The translations under genes and the position numbers were made by a program. A stretch of 15,109 nt of DNA from Christensenella sp. UBA3700 (lineage in GTDB: Bacteria > Bacillota > Clostridia > Christensenellales > UBA3700): assembly GCA_002372775.1 (NCBI GenBank), contig DFIJ01000009.1:1-15109 (forward strand), written 5' to 3'. The notes beneath the pieces were generated by a model. The model did no database searches. It saw nothing but the letters and a program-made list of their open reading frames with translations, and was not told where the DNA came from. Shown here in pieces: positions 6,705-13,294 of the stretch (positions within the stretch are counted from its first letter, which is position 1; the number at the start of each line of letters is the position of its first letter).

Positions 6705-8393
6705 TTAATAACCCATTCTCTTTCTATATAGAATAATTGATACTGTTGTAGCAGTTGCTGCAAGTACTAGGCAAGAAATAACAATTAATGTTATTTGAAG
6801 TGATGTTAAACCACCTTGTTGTAAATTTGCTGTAGGTATATATGCATATGAACCATTGTATATAACTTTAGTCCATAAAGAATCTTCATTATATTCTTCT
6901 GCTAAATCAATTTCTGCAGCATCAGTTAAATAGCCAACGACAGGGCTTTCCTTGTCTGGCAATGTGTAGATATATACTGATTCTCCAACTGTATCAGCTT
7001 TAATCTTTACTGATTTTAAAATCTTTGGTGTTTGTAATGCTGTATATGGAGAAACGTCAGTTACTTTAACATATCCAGTAATAATTGAACCGCTTTTATC
7101 TACATAAGAAACTCTGAAATAATTCCAAACTTGATTATTATTAAGTTCAGCAACATTGTCTAGAACAACAAGTTGATCATAGATGGTTACTGTAGATAGA
7201 ACTTCTGATGATTGATATGGGTATTTATATATGTTAGTTGATTCATGTAAACCTTGAGCATATAAACCAATCTTTAGAGATGTAGCATCAGTTGTTTTGG
7301 ATAAATAATCATTCTCTGTGATTGCAGATTTCTTTATATATCCTAAAGAACCATCTTCTGTTGCTATTCTATAGAAGACTTCCTCAGATACATCGCTATT
7401 TACTTCGCATAAAACAAGAACTAAATCATTTGCATTTAGTCTTGCTGTTATTTGTTTGTTTCTTGGAGAAGAATAAACATTCGCATTTTCAGATATCTTT
7501 GCTACTTGAATAATATTGAATTCAGTAGGGTGTGTATATGCGCTATTGTCGAACTTGTTGTAGTATTCTACAGTATTACCAACAACTAGATATTGGACAA
7601 TAGATTTATTTGCAAAGGCAAAGATGTATTGCGTTTCTCCTATTAGAGTAGATGTGATTTTTCCAGTACTTGTAAAGATTTCTCCAAGTTTTACTGTTGC
7701 GTCTAAGTTGACAGAATCTATTCTATATAACCCGTCATCACAGTTTGCATAAACATAATTGCCAAGTGATGATATAGAGTTAACATTACTTACTTGAGAT
7801 ACTGTAGTAAATGAAGCTTCATGTCCATCTGCTAAAGTTCTAGATAATACCTTATCTTTTACAACAAAGGCATAATTTGTTTCTGGTGTATAAGCGTAAT
7901 CGCTAAATGATAGAGTATTAGACCAAATACTGTGGGTGTTCTTATCTGTTTGAAGATAAGTAAGTGTGGCTGATGAATTGATTGTGCCAAGCTTACCATT
8001 TCCATCAACAAAAACAGCTGATACATTACTTAGATCTGTAACAATACCTTTTGGTGTAATTTCTGTTTCTGAATAATCAAAACTATATAAGTTTGATGTA
8101 GTTAAAACGAGAATTGAAGAAGCGTTCATAGCAATATCTTTAACACTTCCTTCAAAAGCGTTTGTTAAGTTGATAATGGTATTGTTTGAAACAACATATA
8201 GAGATGTTCCATATGTGTAAACAAAAGAATCGTTATATGCGTCGAATAGAGAATCATCGCTTAAGTCGATAATTACATCAGTGTTTTCTGCATAAACTAT
8301 TGGGGCTTGAATAAATGAAAAAGCAACTAGTGATACTAGTAGCAAAAGCATTAAAGATATAGATACAACCCTAATATTATAAATCTTACGCAT
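6705..8393 (-). CDS. Secreted membrane-anchored protein with three SH3-like domains
   Basis: 562 residues. The signal peptide is basic at the start, hydrophobic at 9-30, with likely cleavage after VYA at 35. Residues about 36-290 are a run of short beta-strand repeats, such as NNTIINLTNAF and GKLGTINSSATLTYL, suggesting a beta-propeller-like sensor. Three bacterial SH3-like modules follow at about 300-365, 371-450 and 458-527, each with the pattern of a short chain of residues after ANVYSSP, TNIYKYP or VYIYTLP and ending in GYIKKS, GYVKV or AYIPTA. A transmembrane helix (about 534-555) and a short basic tail finish it. It probably sits on the outer membrane face and may bind cell wall. The ATG has no SD and lies about 10 nt from the predicted -10 box. 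It is first in an operon with the next two - strand genes. Confidence 0.75.
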   Translation of the reverse strand: MRKIYNIRVVSISLMLLLLVSLVAFSFIQAPIVYAENTDVIIDLSDDSLFDAYNDSFVYTYGTSLYVVSNNTIINLTNAFEGSVKDIAMNASSILVLTTSNLYSFDYSETEITPKGIVTDLSNVSAVFVDGNGKLGTINSSATLTYLQTDKNTHSIWSNTLSFSDYAYTPETNYAFVVKDKVLSRTLADGHEASFTTVSQVSNVNSISSLGNYVYANCDDGLYRIDSVNLDATVKLGEIFTSTGKITSTLIGETQYIFAFANKSIVQYLVVGNTVEYYNKFDNSAYTHPTEFNIIQVAKISENANVYSSPRNKQITARLNANDLVLVLCEVNSDVSEEVFYRIATEDGSLGYIKKSAITENDYLSKTTDATSLKIGLYAQGLHESTNIYKYPYQSSEVLSTVTIYDQLVVLDNVAELNNNQVWNYFRVSYVDKSGSIITGYVKVTDVSPYTALQTPKILKSVKIKADTVGESVYIYTLPDKESPVVGYLTDAAEIDLAEEYNEDSLWTKVIYNGSYAYIPTANLQQGGLTSLQITLIVISCLVLAATATTVSIILYRKRMGY

Positions 8394-8403
8394 ATTTTTA
8401 TTT

Positions 8404-8431
8404 ATTATAACATAAGATAAGTTGTTTTCAA
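8404..8431 (-). promoter_or_regulatory. Promoter of the SH3-protein operon, predicted leaderless
   Basis: Read on the - strand: TTGAAA (8431-8426), a 16-nt spacer and TATAAT (8409-8404). The expected start of transcription (about 7 nt downstream) is near 8397, while the ATG begins at 8393, leaving essentially no leader. No SD is visible. Confidence 0.6.
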
Positions 8432-8454
8432 ATAAACTATTGAGGCAATGATAA

Positions 8455-8483
8455 TTGATATAAAGGCTGTATTATGCTAAAAT
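8455..8483 (+). promoter_or_regulatory. Promoter of the alpha-CTD/WG gene, predicted leaderless
   Basis: TTGATA (8455-8460), a 17-nt spacer ending in TGC (extended -10) and TAAAAT (8478-8483). The expected transcription start is near 8490 and the ATG is at 8493. No SD lies between. Together with the opposite promoter it fills the 99-nt divergent gap. Confidence 0.6.
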
Positions 8484-8492
8484 AATTGCGTT

Positions 8493-9440
8493 ATGGGAAA
8501 GAATAAATTTAACAAAAACTTCAAGAATAAACCTGACAATTATAAACCTGCAGGTAAACAAGAAGATTTAGATAGACCAATAGAAGAATTACAACTATCA
8601 GAGCATTGCTATAATGCTTTGAAGGCTGGTGGTGTAGTTAAAGTTTATGATCTTTGTGTTCAAAGAATGTCTAGAATGTATAGAATCCAAAATATTGGTA
8701 AAAAGGACTGTTTAGAAATTAAGGCTAAACTTAAGCAATATAATTTAGATTTTAGACCAGAGGATGAGGAAAACAAGCCACAACAAAACAATCAAGGTGG
8801 CCAAAACAAACAAAATCAACCTCAAAAGCCTCAACAGAATCAAAATAAACAAAACGCCAACAATGCTAATAAGCAAAATAATGGCAACAATAATAAACAA
8901 AACAACAATAACCATCAACAAAATAATCAAAACAATCAGAATAATCAAAACAAGCAAAAGCTTCGCTTTAGCATATTCGACGATAGAGAACTTGTAGAGT
9001 TTTTGGAGGGTAGAAGAGAAAGAGAAGTATTTAAGTGGGAAGAACCAGAACCAACTAAGCTTGAAGTGTTCAAATTCTGCAGAAATGGCAAGTGGGGTTA
9101 TAAGAACCAAAAAGGCGCTACTATAATTCAACCAGCATATGATGAAGCATTCCAATTCTCTGAAGGACTTGCTTGTGTTGAGAAAGATAGTAAGCTTGGC
9201 TATATTGACCTAGAAGGAAACATTGTTATTGATTTTCAATATGATACAGCTAATAGTTTTTCTGAAGGACTTGCTTGTGTAACAAAAGACGATAAGACAG
9301 GTTATATAGACAACACAGGAAAATATGTATATGAATTAAAGTTTGAAAAGGCAACTCCTTTTGTAAATGGCAAAGCCATGATTAAACAAGATGGCAAATG
9401 GGGAGTACTATCAAAAGACGGAAGTATTTACTGGAGATAA
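8493..9440 (+). CDS. RNA polymerase alpha-CTD-like domain fused to Asn/Gln-rich linker and WG repeats
   Basis: 315 residues with no signal peptide, so probably cytoplasmic. Residues 25-88 match the C-terminal domain of RNA polymerase alpha: DRPIEELQLSEHCYNALK, then YRIQNIGKKDCLEIKAKL, the helix-hairpin-helix core. N41, G69, K71 and E75 fit E. coli N268, G296, K298 and E302, but the key DNA-contact Arg265 is H38, C269 is A42 and S299 is D72. Residues about 95-156 are almost wholly Asn, Gln and Lys with a few Pro, Gly and Ala, a disordered prion-like linker. Residues about 192-315 hold WG-type repeats (GKWGYKNQKG, KLGYIDLEG, KTGYIDNTG, GKWGVLSKDG) with a period near 34. Perhaps the CTD touches RNA polymerase, DNA or a regulator while WG repeats bind a ligand or protein; the function is unknown. 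The ATG lacks an SD and lies 10 nt from the -10 box. Confidence 0.8.
   Translation: MGKNKFNKNFKNKPDNYKPAGKQEDLDRPIEELQLSEHCYNALKAGGVVKVYDLCVQRMSRMYRIQNIGKKDCLEIKAKLKQYNLDFRPEDEENKPQQNNQGGQNKQNQPQKPQQNQNKQNANNANKQNNGNNNKQNNNNHQQNNQNNQNNQNKQKLRFSIFDDRELVEFLEGRREREVFKWEEPEPTKLEVFKFCRNGKWGYKNQKGATIIQPAYDEAFQFSEGLACVEKDSKLGYIDLEGNIVIDFQYDTANSFSEGLACVTKDDKTGYIDNTGKYVYELKFEKATPFVNGKAMIKQDGKWGVLSKDGSIYWR
9159..9280 (+). repeat. Direct repeat inside the WG-repeat region
   Basis: A 20-nt stretch at 9159-9178 is repeated exactly at 9261-9280, both coding for SEGLACV. The 102-nt offset equals 34 codons, one WG unit. The identity at DNA level suggests recent unit duplication or homogenisation. Confidence 0.85.
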
Positions 9441-9485
9441 TGTATAAAATACGTGGATTTTTTTACAATAACGTTGTTAAAATCC

Positions 9486-9514
9486 TTGCATAATATATTT
9501 TCTTATGCTATATT
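9486..9514 (+). promoter_or_regulatory. Predicted rpsT promoter
   Basis: TTGCAT (9486-9491), a 17-nt spacer carrying TGC (extended -10) and TATATT (9509-9514). Just upstream, 9456-9484 holds an imperfect inverted repeat (GATTTT with AAAATC outside, a near-palindrome centred on AACGTT inside) that might be an operator or end the preceding gene. No classic terminator separates the two genes. Confidence 0.55.
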
Positions 9515-9553
9515 TATTTAGCAAAAAATAATATTTATTGGTGGAGGAAGAAT

Positions 9554-9820
9554 ATGCCAAATATTAAGTCTCAAAAGAAAAGAGTTATCACAAATCAAAA
9601 GGCTAATGATATCAATAAGGCTAAAAGAGCTAAGGTTCGTGCTATCATAAAGAAGTATGAAGCTGCTATCGAAGCTAAGGATGTTGCTAGTGCTGAGAAG
9701 TTATTAACTGAGACTATTTCTGCAATTGACGTTGCTAGATATGATGGTATCTACAAGGACAATACAGCTAGCAGAAAGATTTCAAGACTTACAAAGCAAT
9801 TAAACAAAATTAAGGCTTAG
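9554..9820 (+). CDS. rpsT: 30S ribosomal protein bS20
   Basis: 88 residues, the normal size. It is a Lys/Arg-rich helical protein that binds 16S rRNA during small-subunit assembly. The start MPNIKSQKKRVITNQKAN and the end DGIYKDNTASRKISRLTKQL are characteristic of the family. GGAGGA shortly before the ATG (9543-9548) is a strong ribosome binding site. It has its own promoter and terminator, so it is a single-gene unit, as is common for rpsT. In many bacteria bS20 represses its own translation; nothing in this leader proves that here. Confidence 0.97.
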   Translation: MPNIKSQKKRVITNQKANDINKAKRAKVRAIIKKYEAAIEAKDVASAEKLLTETISAIDVARYDGIYKDNTASRKISRLTKQLNKIKA

Positions 9821-9845
9821 TTTTAGTCTAGATTAGTGTTAATCC

Positions 9846-9876
9846 AGGGCTTGCATTTATGATGCAAGTCCTTTTT
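9846..9876 (+). terminator. Intrinsic terminator of rpsT
   Basis: An 11-bp stem (9846-9856 with 9862-9872, one G-T pair) with a 5-nt loop, followed by TTTTT (9872-9876). It lies 26 nt after the rpsT stop. Confidence 0.85.
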
Positions 9877-9895
9877 CAATGCAATTTTGTCATTA

Positions 9896-9924
9896 TTGAC
9901 TTTAATCTTTTATATATTTATAAT
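9896..9924 (+). promoter_or_regulatory. Strong predicted promoter of the PH-like membrane protein gene
   Basis: TTGACT (9896-9901), a 17-nt spacer and a perfect TATAAT (9919-9924). The expected leader is about 37 nt. The site before ATG 9968 is weak (TGGGG at 9955-9959). Confidence 0.7.
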
Positions 9925-9967
9925 TTAATTACTGTCATCTAAACTTTGTATAAATGGGGTTATTCTA

Positions 9968-11074
9968 ATGAGACAATCCGAAATGGATTTATTACTTGCT
10001 AAAGGTGAGTATGAAGTTCGTTCATACTTCTTATGTGGCTTATCAGCACGTGCAAACAACGTGAATGGTACTACTATGTATTTAACAAACAAAAGACTCG
10101 TCCTAGAGTTTATGAATAACAACGAAGTTTCAAGAAGAGAAATTCCAGTAGATAAAATTACATTTGTTAAATCTCATTATTATGAAGAAGAAGAGGATCC
10201 AACTTTTGCGCAAAACTGCGTAAAGCAAGGAACATCACTAACTATTGTTGGTGTTCTTTTATCAATCTTTGGTTTAGTTGGAACACTAGGTGTTTTTGAT
10301 ATCTTTAGTTTATTTGGATTAACAATGCCACTATTAAATTTAATATTTGTAGGTATCGCTCTAGGTTTTATTGCTGGCGGTATTGCTAAATTCGTAAAAG
10401 CAAAGAAGTTTAGACCAAGAGTAGGTAAGAGATTAGAGCTTTTAATAGGAACTGACTTAGATTTTGAAAAAGGTGTATCTTTCACAACAGATACAACAGG
10501 TAAGCTTCGTGCAAACATGAGAACTTATAGAGGTACTGCTGCAAATTCACTAGTTGGAAGAGTTCAGTTAACACCTACAAGAGAAGCTAAAAAGATGACA
10601 AACGAACTTGGTGCTTTAATTATAGATATTAAAGCAGGTCTTTATGATGAGGATCCTGAAGTTAAAGCTGCAAGAGAAGAAAAAGAAAGAGAAGAAAAAA
10701 GACAAAAAAGAATCGAAGAGCAAAGAAAGAAAAGAGAACTTGAAGCGCAGCTTGCATTAGAAGAGGAAAAGAGAAAGTCTAGACAAACTACAACTGAGGT
10801 TTCAAAAAAAGACCTTAAAGAAAAGAAGAGAAGAGTGGTAGACAATTCTTATTACGATGAGAATATTAAAAAGGATAGAGAAGCAAGAATGGCAAAGTAT
10901 GGCGCTCCTTTAGATATCGATGTTGATACCCTAGAAGATCCTGCTATTCCAAGTGCCATGACTATGCAACTAAAGAAGTCTAAAATGAATGTTCCTCAAA
11001 AGAAAAAGAACATAAATAATGACCTCATAGATGATGAGTATGAGGCTATTATAAAATCACTAAATATTAACTAA
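9968..11074 (+). CDS. PH-like domain protein with membrane hairpin and charged coiled-coil tail
   Basis: 368 residues; I do not recognise a named gene. Residues about 14-70 look like a bacterial PH/GRAM-like domain, with the typical strand pair MYLTNKRLVLEF and REIPVDKITFVK. A hydrophobic hairpin follows (about 91-110 and 121-142) with a basic KAKKFRPR exit. Residues 150-225 contain more beta-rich sequence (GKRLELLIGTDLDFEKGV, then ELGALIIDIKAGL), perhaps the rest of the PH fold interrupted by the hairpin. From 229 to about 305 the chain is almost all Glu, Lys and Arg, a likely coiled coil, and the tail ends in Lys-rich and acidic patches. With no signal peptide, both ends should face the cytoplasm. 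A role in membrane-associated scaffolding is a guess. Its stop is 1 nt from the stop of the convergent oxidoreductase gene. Confidence 0.65.
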   Translation: MRQSEMDLLLAKGEYEVRSYFLCGLSARANNVNGTTMYLTNKRLVLEFMNNNEVSRREIPVDKITFVKSHYYEEEEDPTFAQNCVKQGTSLTIVGVLLSIFGLVGTLGVFDIFSLFGLTMPLLNLIFVGIALGFIAGGIAKFVKAKKFRPRVGKRLELLIGTDLDFEKGVSFTTDTTGKLRANMRTYRGTAANSLVGRVQLTPTREAKKMTNELGALIIDIKAGLYDEDPEVKAAREEKEREEKRQKRIEEQRKKRELEAQLALEEEKRKSRQTTTEVSKKDLKEKKRRVVDNSYYDENIKKDREARMAKYGAPLDIDVDTLEDPAIPSAMTMQLKKSKMNVPQKKKNINNDLIDDEYEAIIKSLNIN

Positions 11075-11075
11075 T

Positions 11076-12050
11076 TTATTCTATTGCTTTTGGTGAATTA
11101 AAAATATCTTCAACAATTTTAGACATTGCTATTGAATCATTATGAGACCACTCAGTGGTTTCATATTTTTTATCCTGTATAGCCTTTTTGGCTGCTATAA
11201 GTTCATACTCAAAGCCACCGTACTTTGGTCTACAATATATAATTTTCGTTAATAATCCGATTTTATTGTATACGCAAATGATATTAGGACAGTTAACCAT
11301 GTCTATAGATATTCTACCTTTATCTCCATAGATGGTAACTTTTAGAGAAAGCTTTGATGTTCCATCAACATCACAAATACCTTTTACTCCATTTTCGTAA
11401 TTGAATGTTAATACTTCTTTTATATCTACGCCATTTTTATATTCAATCTTGTTTATATCATATGAAGTGTAATTAAAGCCTAATGTTCTAAATACAAAAG
11501 TGACAGGGTAGATTCCTATATCCATTAACACGCCGCCACCTAGAGCTCTTGATGTTACTCTTTCTTTATGCATTAGCGGAACTTTAAATGCCGCATTCAT
11601 ATATTTGATATTACCGATTTTCTTTTTATTGTATAAAAGGTCGTTTATAATCTCGCGAGAAGGCATGAAACTTGTCCATAATGCTTCAGATATAAACACA
11701 TTTTCTTTTTCGAATTTGCTATATATATCTTGTGTATCTTTAAGAGATGTTGTAATAGACTTTTCACATAATACTGGCTTTTTGTATTTTAAGCATAAAA
11801 GCATTTGTTCATAGTGAAGTGAGTGAGGAGTAGCAATATATACTAAATCTACATCCTCATCTTTTAGCATATCTTCGTATGAAGAATATGTTTTTATAAA
11901 TCCATATTTTCCCTTAAACGATTCTGCTTTTTCTTTTGATCTGCTTGCTACAGCATAATTGCAAAAACCAGGAAGTTTTTTGATAGTGGTTGCCATTTTG
12001 TTGGCAATGTGTCCTGCGCCTATAAAACCTACTCTTAAATCTTTATCCAT
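11076..12050 (-). CDS. Gfo/Idh/MocA-family NAD(P)-dependent oxidoreductase
   Basis: 324 residues, the usual length; cytoplasmic. The N-terminal Rossmann fold has VGFIGAGHIA (7-16). IATPHSLHYEQ (72-82) and LCEKSI (94-99) carry the conserved strand and Lys97 of the family, although EKP is EKS here. SEALWTSFMP (121-130) and GGGVLMDIGIYP (171-182) match the dihydrodiol dehydrogenase / anhydrofructose reductase-like branch. The substrate is probably a sugar or related polyol, but the branch does not fix it. GAGG lies about 7 nt before the ATG. It is a single - strand gene with its own promoter, whose -10 box sits in a long palindrome. No intrinsic terminator is seen after its stop. Confidence 0.88.
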   Translation of the reverse strand: MDKDLRVGFIGAGHIANKMATTIKKLPGFCNYAVASRSKEKAESFKGKYGFIKTYSSYEDMLKDEDVDLVYIATPHSLHYEQMLLCLKYKKPVLCEKSITTSLKDTQDIYSKFEKENVFISEALWTSFMPSREIINDLLYNKKKIGNIKYMNAAFKVPLMHKERVTSRALGGGVLMDIGIYPVTFVFRTLGFNYTSYDINKIEYKNGVDIKEVLTFNYENGVKGICDVDGTSKLSLKVTIYGDKGRISIDMVNCPNIICVYNKIGLLTKIIYCRPKYGGFEYELIAAKKAIQDKKYETTEWSHNDSIAMSKIVEDIFNSPKAIE

Positions 12051-12058
12051 AACAAACC

Positions 12059-12078
12059 TCTATTAATATATTAATAGA
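12059..12078. promoter_or_regulatory. 20-bp perfect palindrome, candidate operator
   Basis: TCTATTAATATATTAATAGA is a perfect inverted repeat with no loop. It covers the predicted -10 box and the start region of the oxidoreductase gene, where a bound dimeric repressor would block transcription. It is AT-rich, so chance is somewhat likelier than for a mixed sequence. Confidence 0.5.
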
Positions 12079-12096
12079 AATAGTGTTTTTTATCAA
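12068..12096 (-). promoter_or_regulatory. Predicted promoter of the oxidoreductase gene
   Basis: Read on the - strand: TTGATA (12096-12091), a 17-nt spacer and TAATAT (12073-12068). The expected start near 12061 gives a leader of about 11 nt before the ATG, with GAGG inside it. Confidence 0.65.
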
Positions 12097-12251
12097 TAAC
12101 AGATATTACAGGAGGAAAGAAGGCTGCTAATATTGTTATTGGAAACCACATGGCTTCAAAAGAGAAAATAGTAGAACCTTATAATGATATTGAAAGAATT
12201 CTATATTCTCCACGCGCAGAAGCGAAGAATTCAGAAGATATTAATTCATAA
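12084..12251 (+). pseudogene. 3' remnant of an unidentified gene
   Basis: This frame is open from 12084 (after a TAG) to TAA 12249-12251 and reads like real protein: SITDITGGKKAANIVIGNHM, then KEKIVEPYNDIERILYSP and an acidic end. It has no good start: the only ATG is at 12150 (33 codons) with a weak GGA in front. AGGAGG at 12110-12115 has no standard start codon at a proper distance. A terminator follows directly. I infer the tail of a gene whose front part was lost when the present oxidoreductase promoter region was joined. The TGGKK segment gives only a faint hint of a family, so I name none. It could also be non-coding sequence open by chance. Confidence 0.35.
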
Positions 12252-12275
12252 TACAAATCCTATATAGTTTGTATT
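12250..12275 (+). other. Small hairpin after the gene remnant
   Basis: An 8-bp inverted repeat (12250-12257 with 12268-12275) and a 10-nt loop, overlapping the stop codon of the remnant and 1 nt before the terminator stem. It may be part of the same 3' end structure. Confidence 0.4.
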
Positions 12276-12276
12276 T

Positions 12277-12315
12277 GCAGCCCCTTGAGTAGTCAAGCTT
12301 GAGAGGCTGCTTTTT
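12277..12315 (+). terminator. Intrinsic terminator after the gene remnant
   Basis: GCAGCC (12277-12282) pairs with GGCTGC (12305-12310), followed by TTTTT (12311-12315). The interior holds a second stem, CTTGA (12284-12288) with TCAAG (12293-12297). No intact gene lies upstream on this strand, so it is an orphan terminator. Confidence 0.7.
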
Positions 12316-12319
12316 ATGG

Positions 12320-12481
12320 CGTTATTTAGAAAATGTTAAAAATGTGTCGATTAGTCCTATTATTAGGACAAGTTCCCTTCTCTTCAAAATAATTGCTATT
12401 TGATTATAGATTTTTCATTAACAATTGCCTATAATGACATTGAAAAAACGAACAAATGTTTAATTTAAAGGAGATGATTTT
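12320..12481 (+). promoter_or_regulatory. Leader region of the phosphoesterase/RhuM-Fic cassette
   Basis: No gene is seen here. A short hairpin lies at 12354-12369 (GTCCTA, loop TTAT, TAGGAC), a possible operator. A TATAAT at 12430-12435 is a possible -10 box, but no convincing -35 lies 15-19 nt before it. AAAGGAG (12467-12473) is the ribosome binding site for the ATG at 12482. Confidence 0.4.
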
Positions 12482-13258
12482 ATGAAATATTATGTTGTGG
12501 CGGATGTGCATGGTTATTATTCATTGTTAAGAAATACTCTTAAGGAAAAAGGGTTCTTTGATGATAAAGAGCCTCATAAGTTGGTTATTTGCGGAGATGT
12601 TTTGGACAGAGGAGAGGAGCCAAAAGAAATGCAAAGATTTTTAAAACAACTGATAAAAACTGATGAGGTTATATTGATTAGAGGCAATCATGAGGATTTA
12701 ATTCTGGAATTGGCGGAGGACTTGTATAAGGGTAATGTTATTTCTTTATTTGGTGCTCATAGATCGAATGGCACAAGAGGGTCACTGTTAGGATTAGCAA
12801 ATAGCAATTTAATCGAAGCTTCGCATGAACCAAAATTGGTAGCTAAAAAATTCTATAAAACAGGTTTTTATAAAGAAATAATCCCTAAAATGGTAAATTA
12901 CTATGAAACTAAGAATTACATTTTTGTACATGGGTGGATTCCTTGTTTAGAAATTGTAGAGAATGGGGAATATAAATACGTTTATAAAAGTGATTGGAGA
13001 GATTCGGATTCGAAATCCTGGGATGAAGCAAGATGGATAAATGGAATGTATGCTGCAAGTTTAGGTGTTATAGAACCTAAGAAAACAATTATATGCGGAC
13101 ATTGGCATACTTCATATGGTCATTCAGTATTAGAAGGTAATTGTAGTGAGTTTGGAAATGATGCAGATTATTCCCCATATTATGCAAAAGGAGTTATAGG
13201 GTTAGATGCGTGCACTGCGTATTCAGGGCAGATGAACTGCATTGTTATAGATGATTAA
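12482..13258 (+). CDS. PPP-type metallophosphoesterase (Ser/Thr phosphatase / ApaH-like)
   Basis: 258 residues, probably cytoplasmic. All calcineurin-like metal motifs are present in order: ADVHG (D8, H10), GDVLDRG (D39, D42, R43), GNHED (N69, H70), FVHGW (H150) and CGHWHTSYGH (H207, H209). The GDxxDRG form places it with PPP phosphatases and ApaH-like Np4N hydrolases, so it should be an active metal-dependent phosphatase or nucleotide hydrolase. Which substrate it takes cannot be decided. It has a good ribosome binding site with 8-nt spacing. It leads a + strand set with the RhuM-Fic gene 36 nt downstream. Because Fic enzymes attach nucleotide or phosphate groups, a phosphoesterase beside one could remove such a modification or process a nucleotide, but that is only inference from position. 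Confidence 0.85.
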   Translation: MKYYVVADVHGYYSLLRNTLKEKGFFDDKEPHKLVICGDVLDRGEEPKEMQRFLKQLIKTDEVILIRGNHEDLILELAEDLYKGNVISLFGAHRSNGTRGSLLGLANSNLIEASHEPKLVAKKFYKTGFYKEIIPKMVNYYETKNYIFVHGWIPCLEIVENGEYKYVYKSDWRDSDSKSWDEARWINGMYAASLGVIEPKKTIICGHWHTSYGHSVLEGNCSEFGNDADYSPYYAKGVIGLDACTAYSGQMNCIVIDD

Positions 13259-13294
13259 GAAATAAATAATAACTAATATTCGGAGGTAATGAGA

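Noticed and set aside
8745..8960. Possible tandem DNA repeat or CRISPR-like array
   Set aside because: The repetitiveness is codon-level Asn/Gln/Lys bias; there are no equal repeat units with unique spacers.
8764..8997. 77-residue Lys/Ile/Thr-rich frame on the + strand
   Set aside because: An out-of-frame reading of the same low-complexity linker, with no ribosome binding site or domain.
8745..9155. 136-residue hydrophobic frame on the - strand
   Set aside because: It is the antisense of the Asn/Gln/Lys-rich linker; AAC/CAA/AAA codons read backwards as Val/Leu/Phe codons. No start signal and it overlaps a well-supported gene.
9456..9484. Terminator of the alpha-CTD/WG gene
   Set aside because: The inverted repeat is interrupted, has no proper loop, and its T-run precedes rather than follows the stem on the + strand; kept only as a possible operator.
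10180..10845. Two Ser/Phe-rich frames on the - strand opposite the PH-like gene
   Set aside because: Shadows of the Glu/Lys-rich coiled coil and membrane hairpin; no start signals.
12100..12152. Small gene starting downstream of AGGAGG at 12110-12115
   Set aside because: No ATG, GTG or TTG in frame lies within 5-12 nt of it; the first ATG is 34 nt away. The purine run codes for Gly-Gly-Lys-Lys in the remnant frame.
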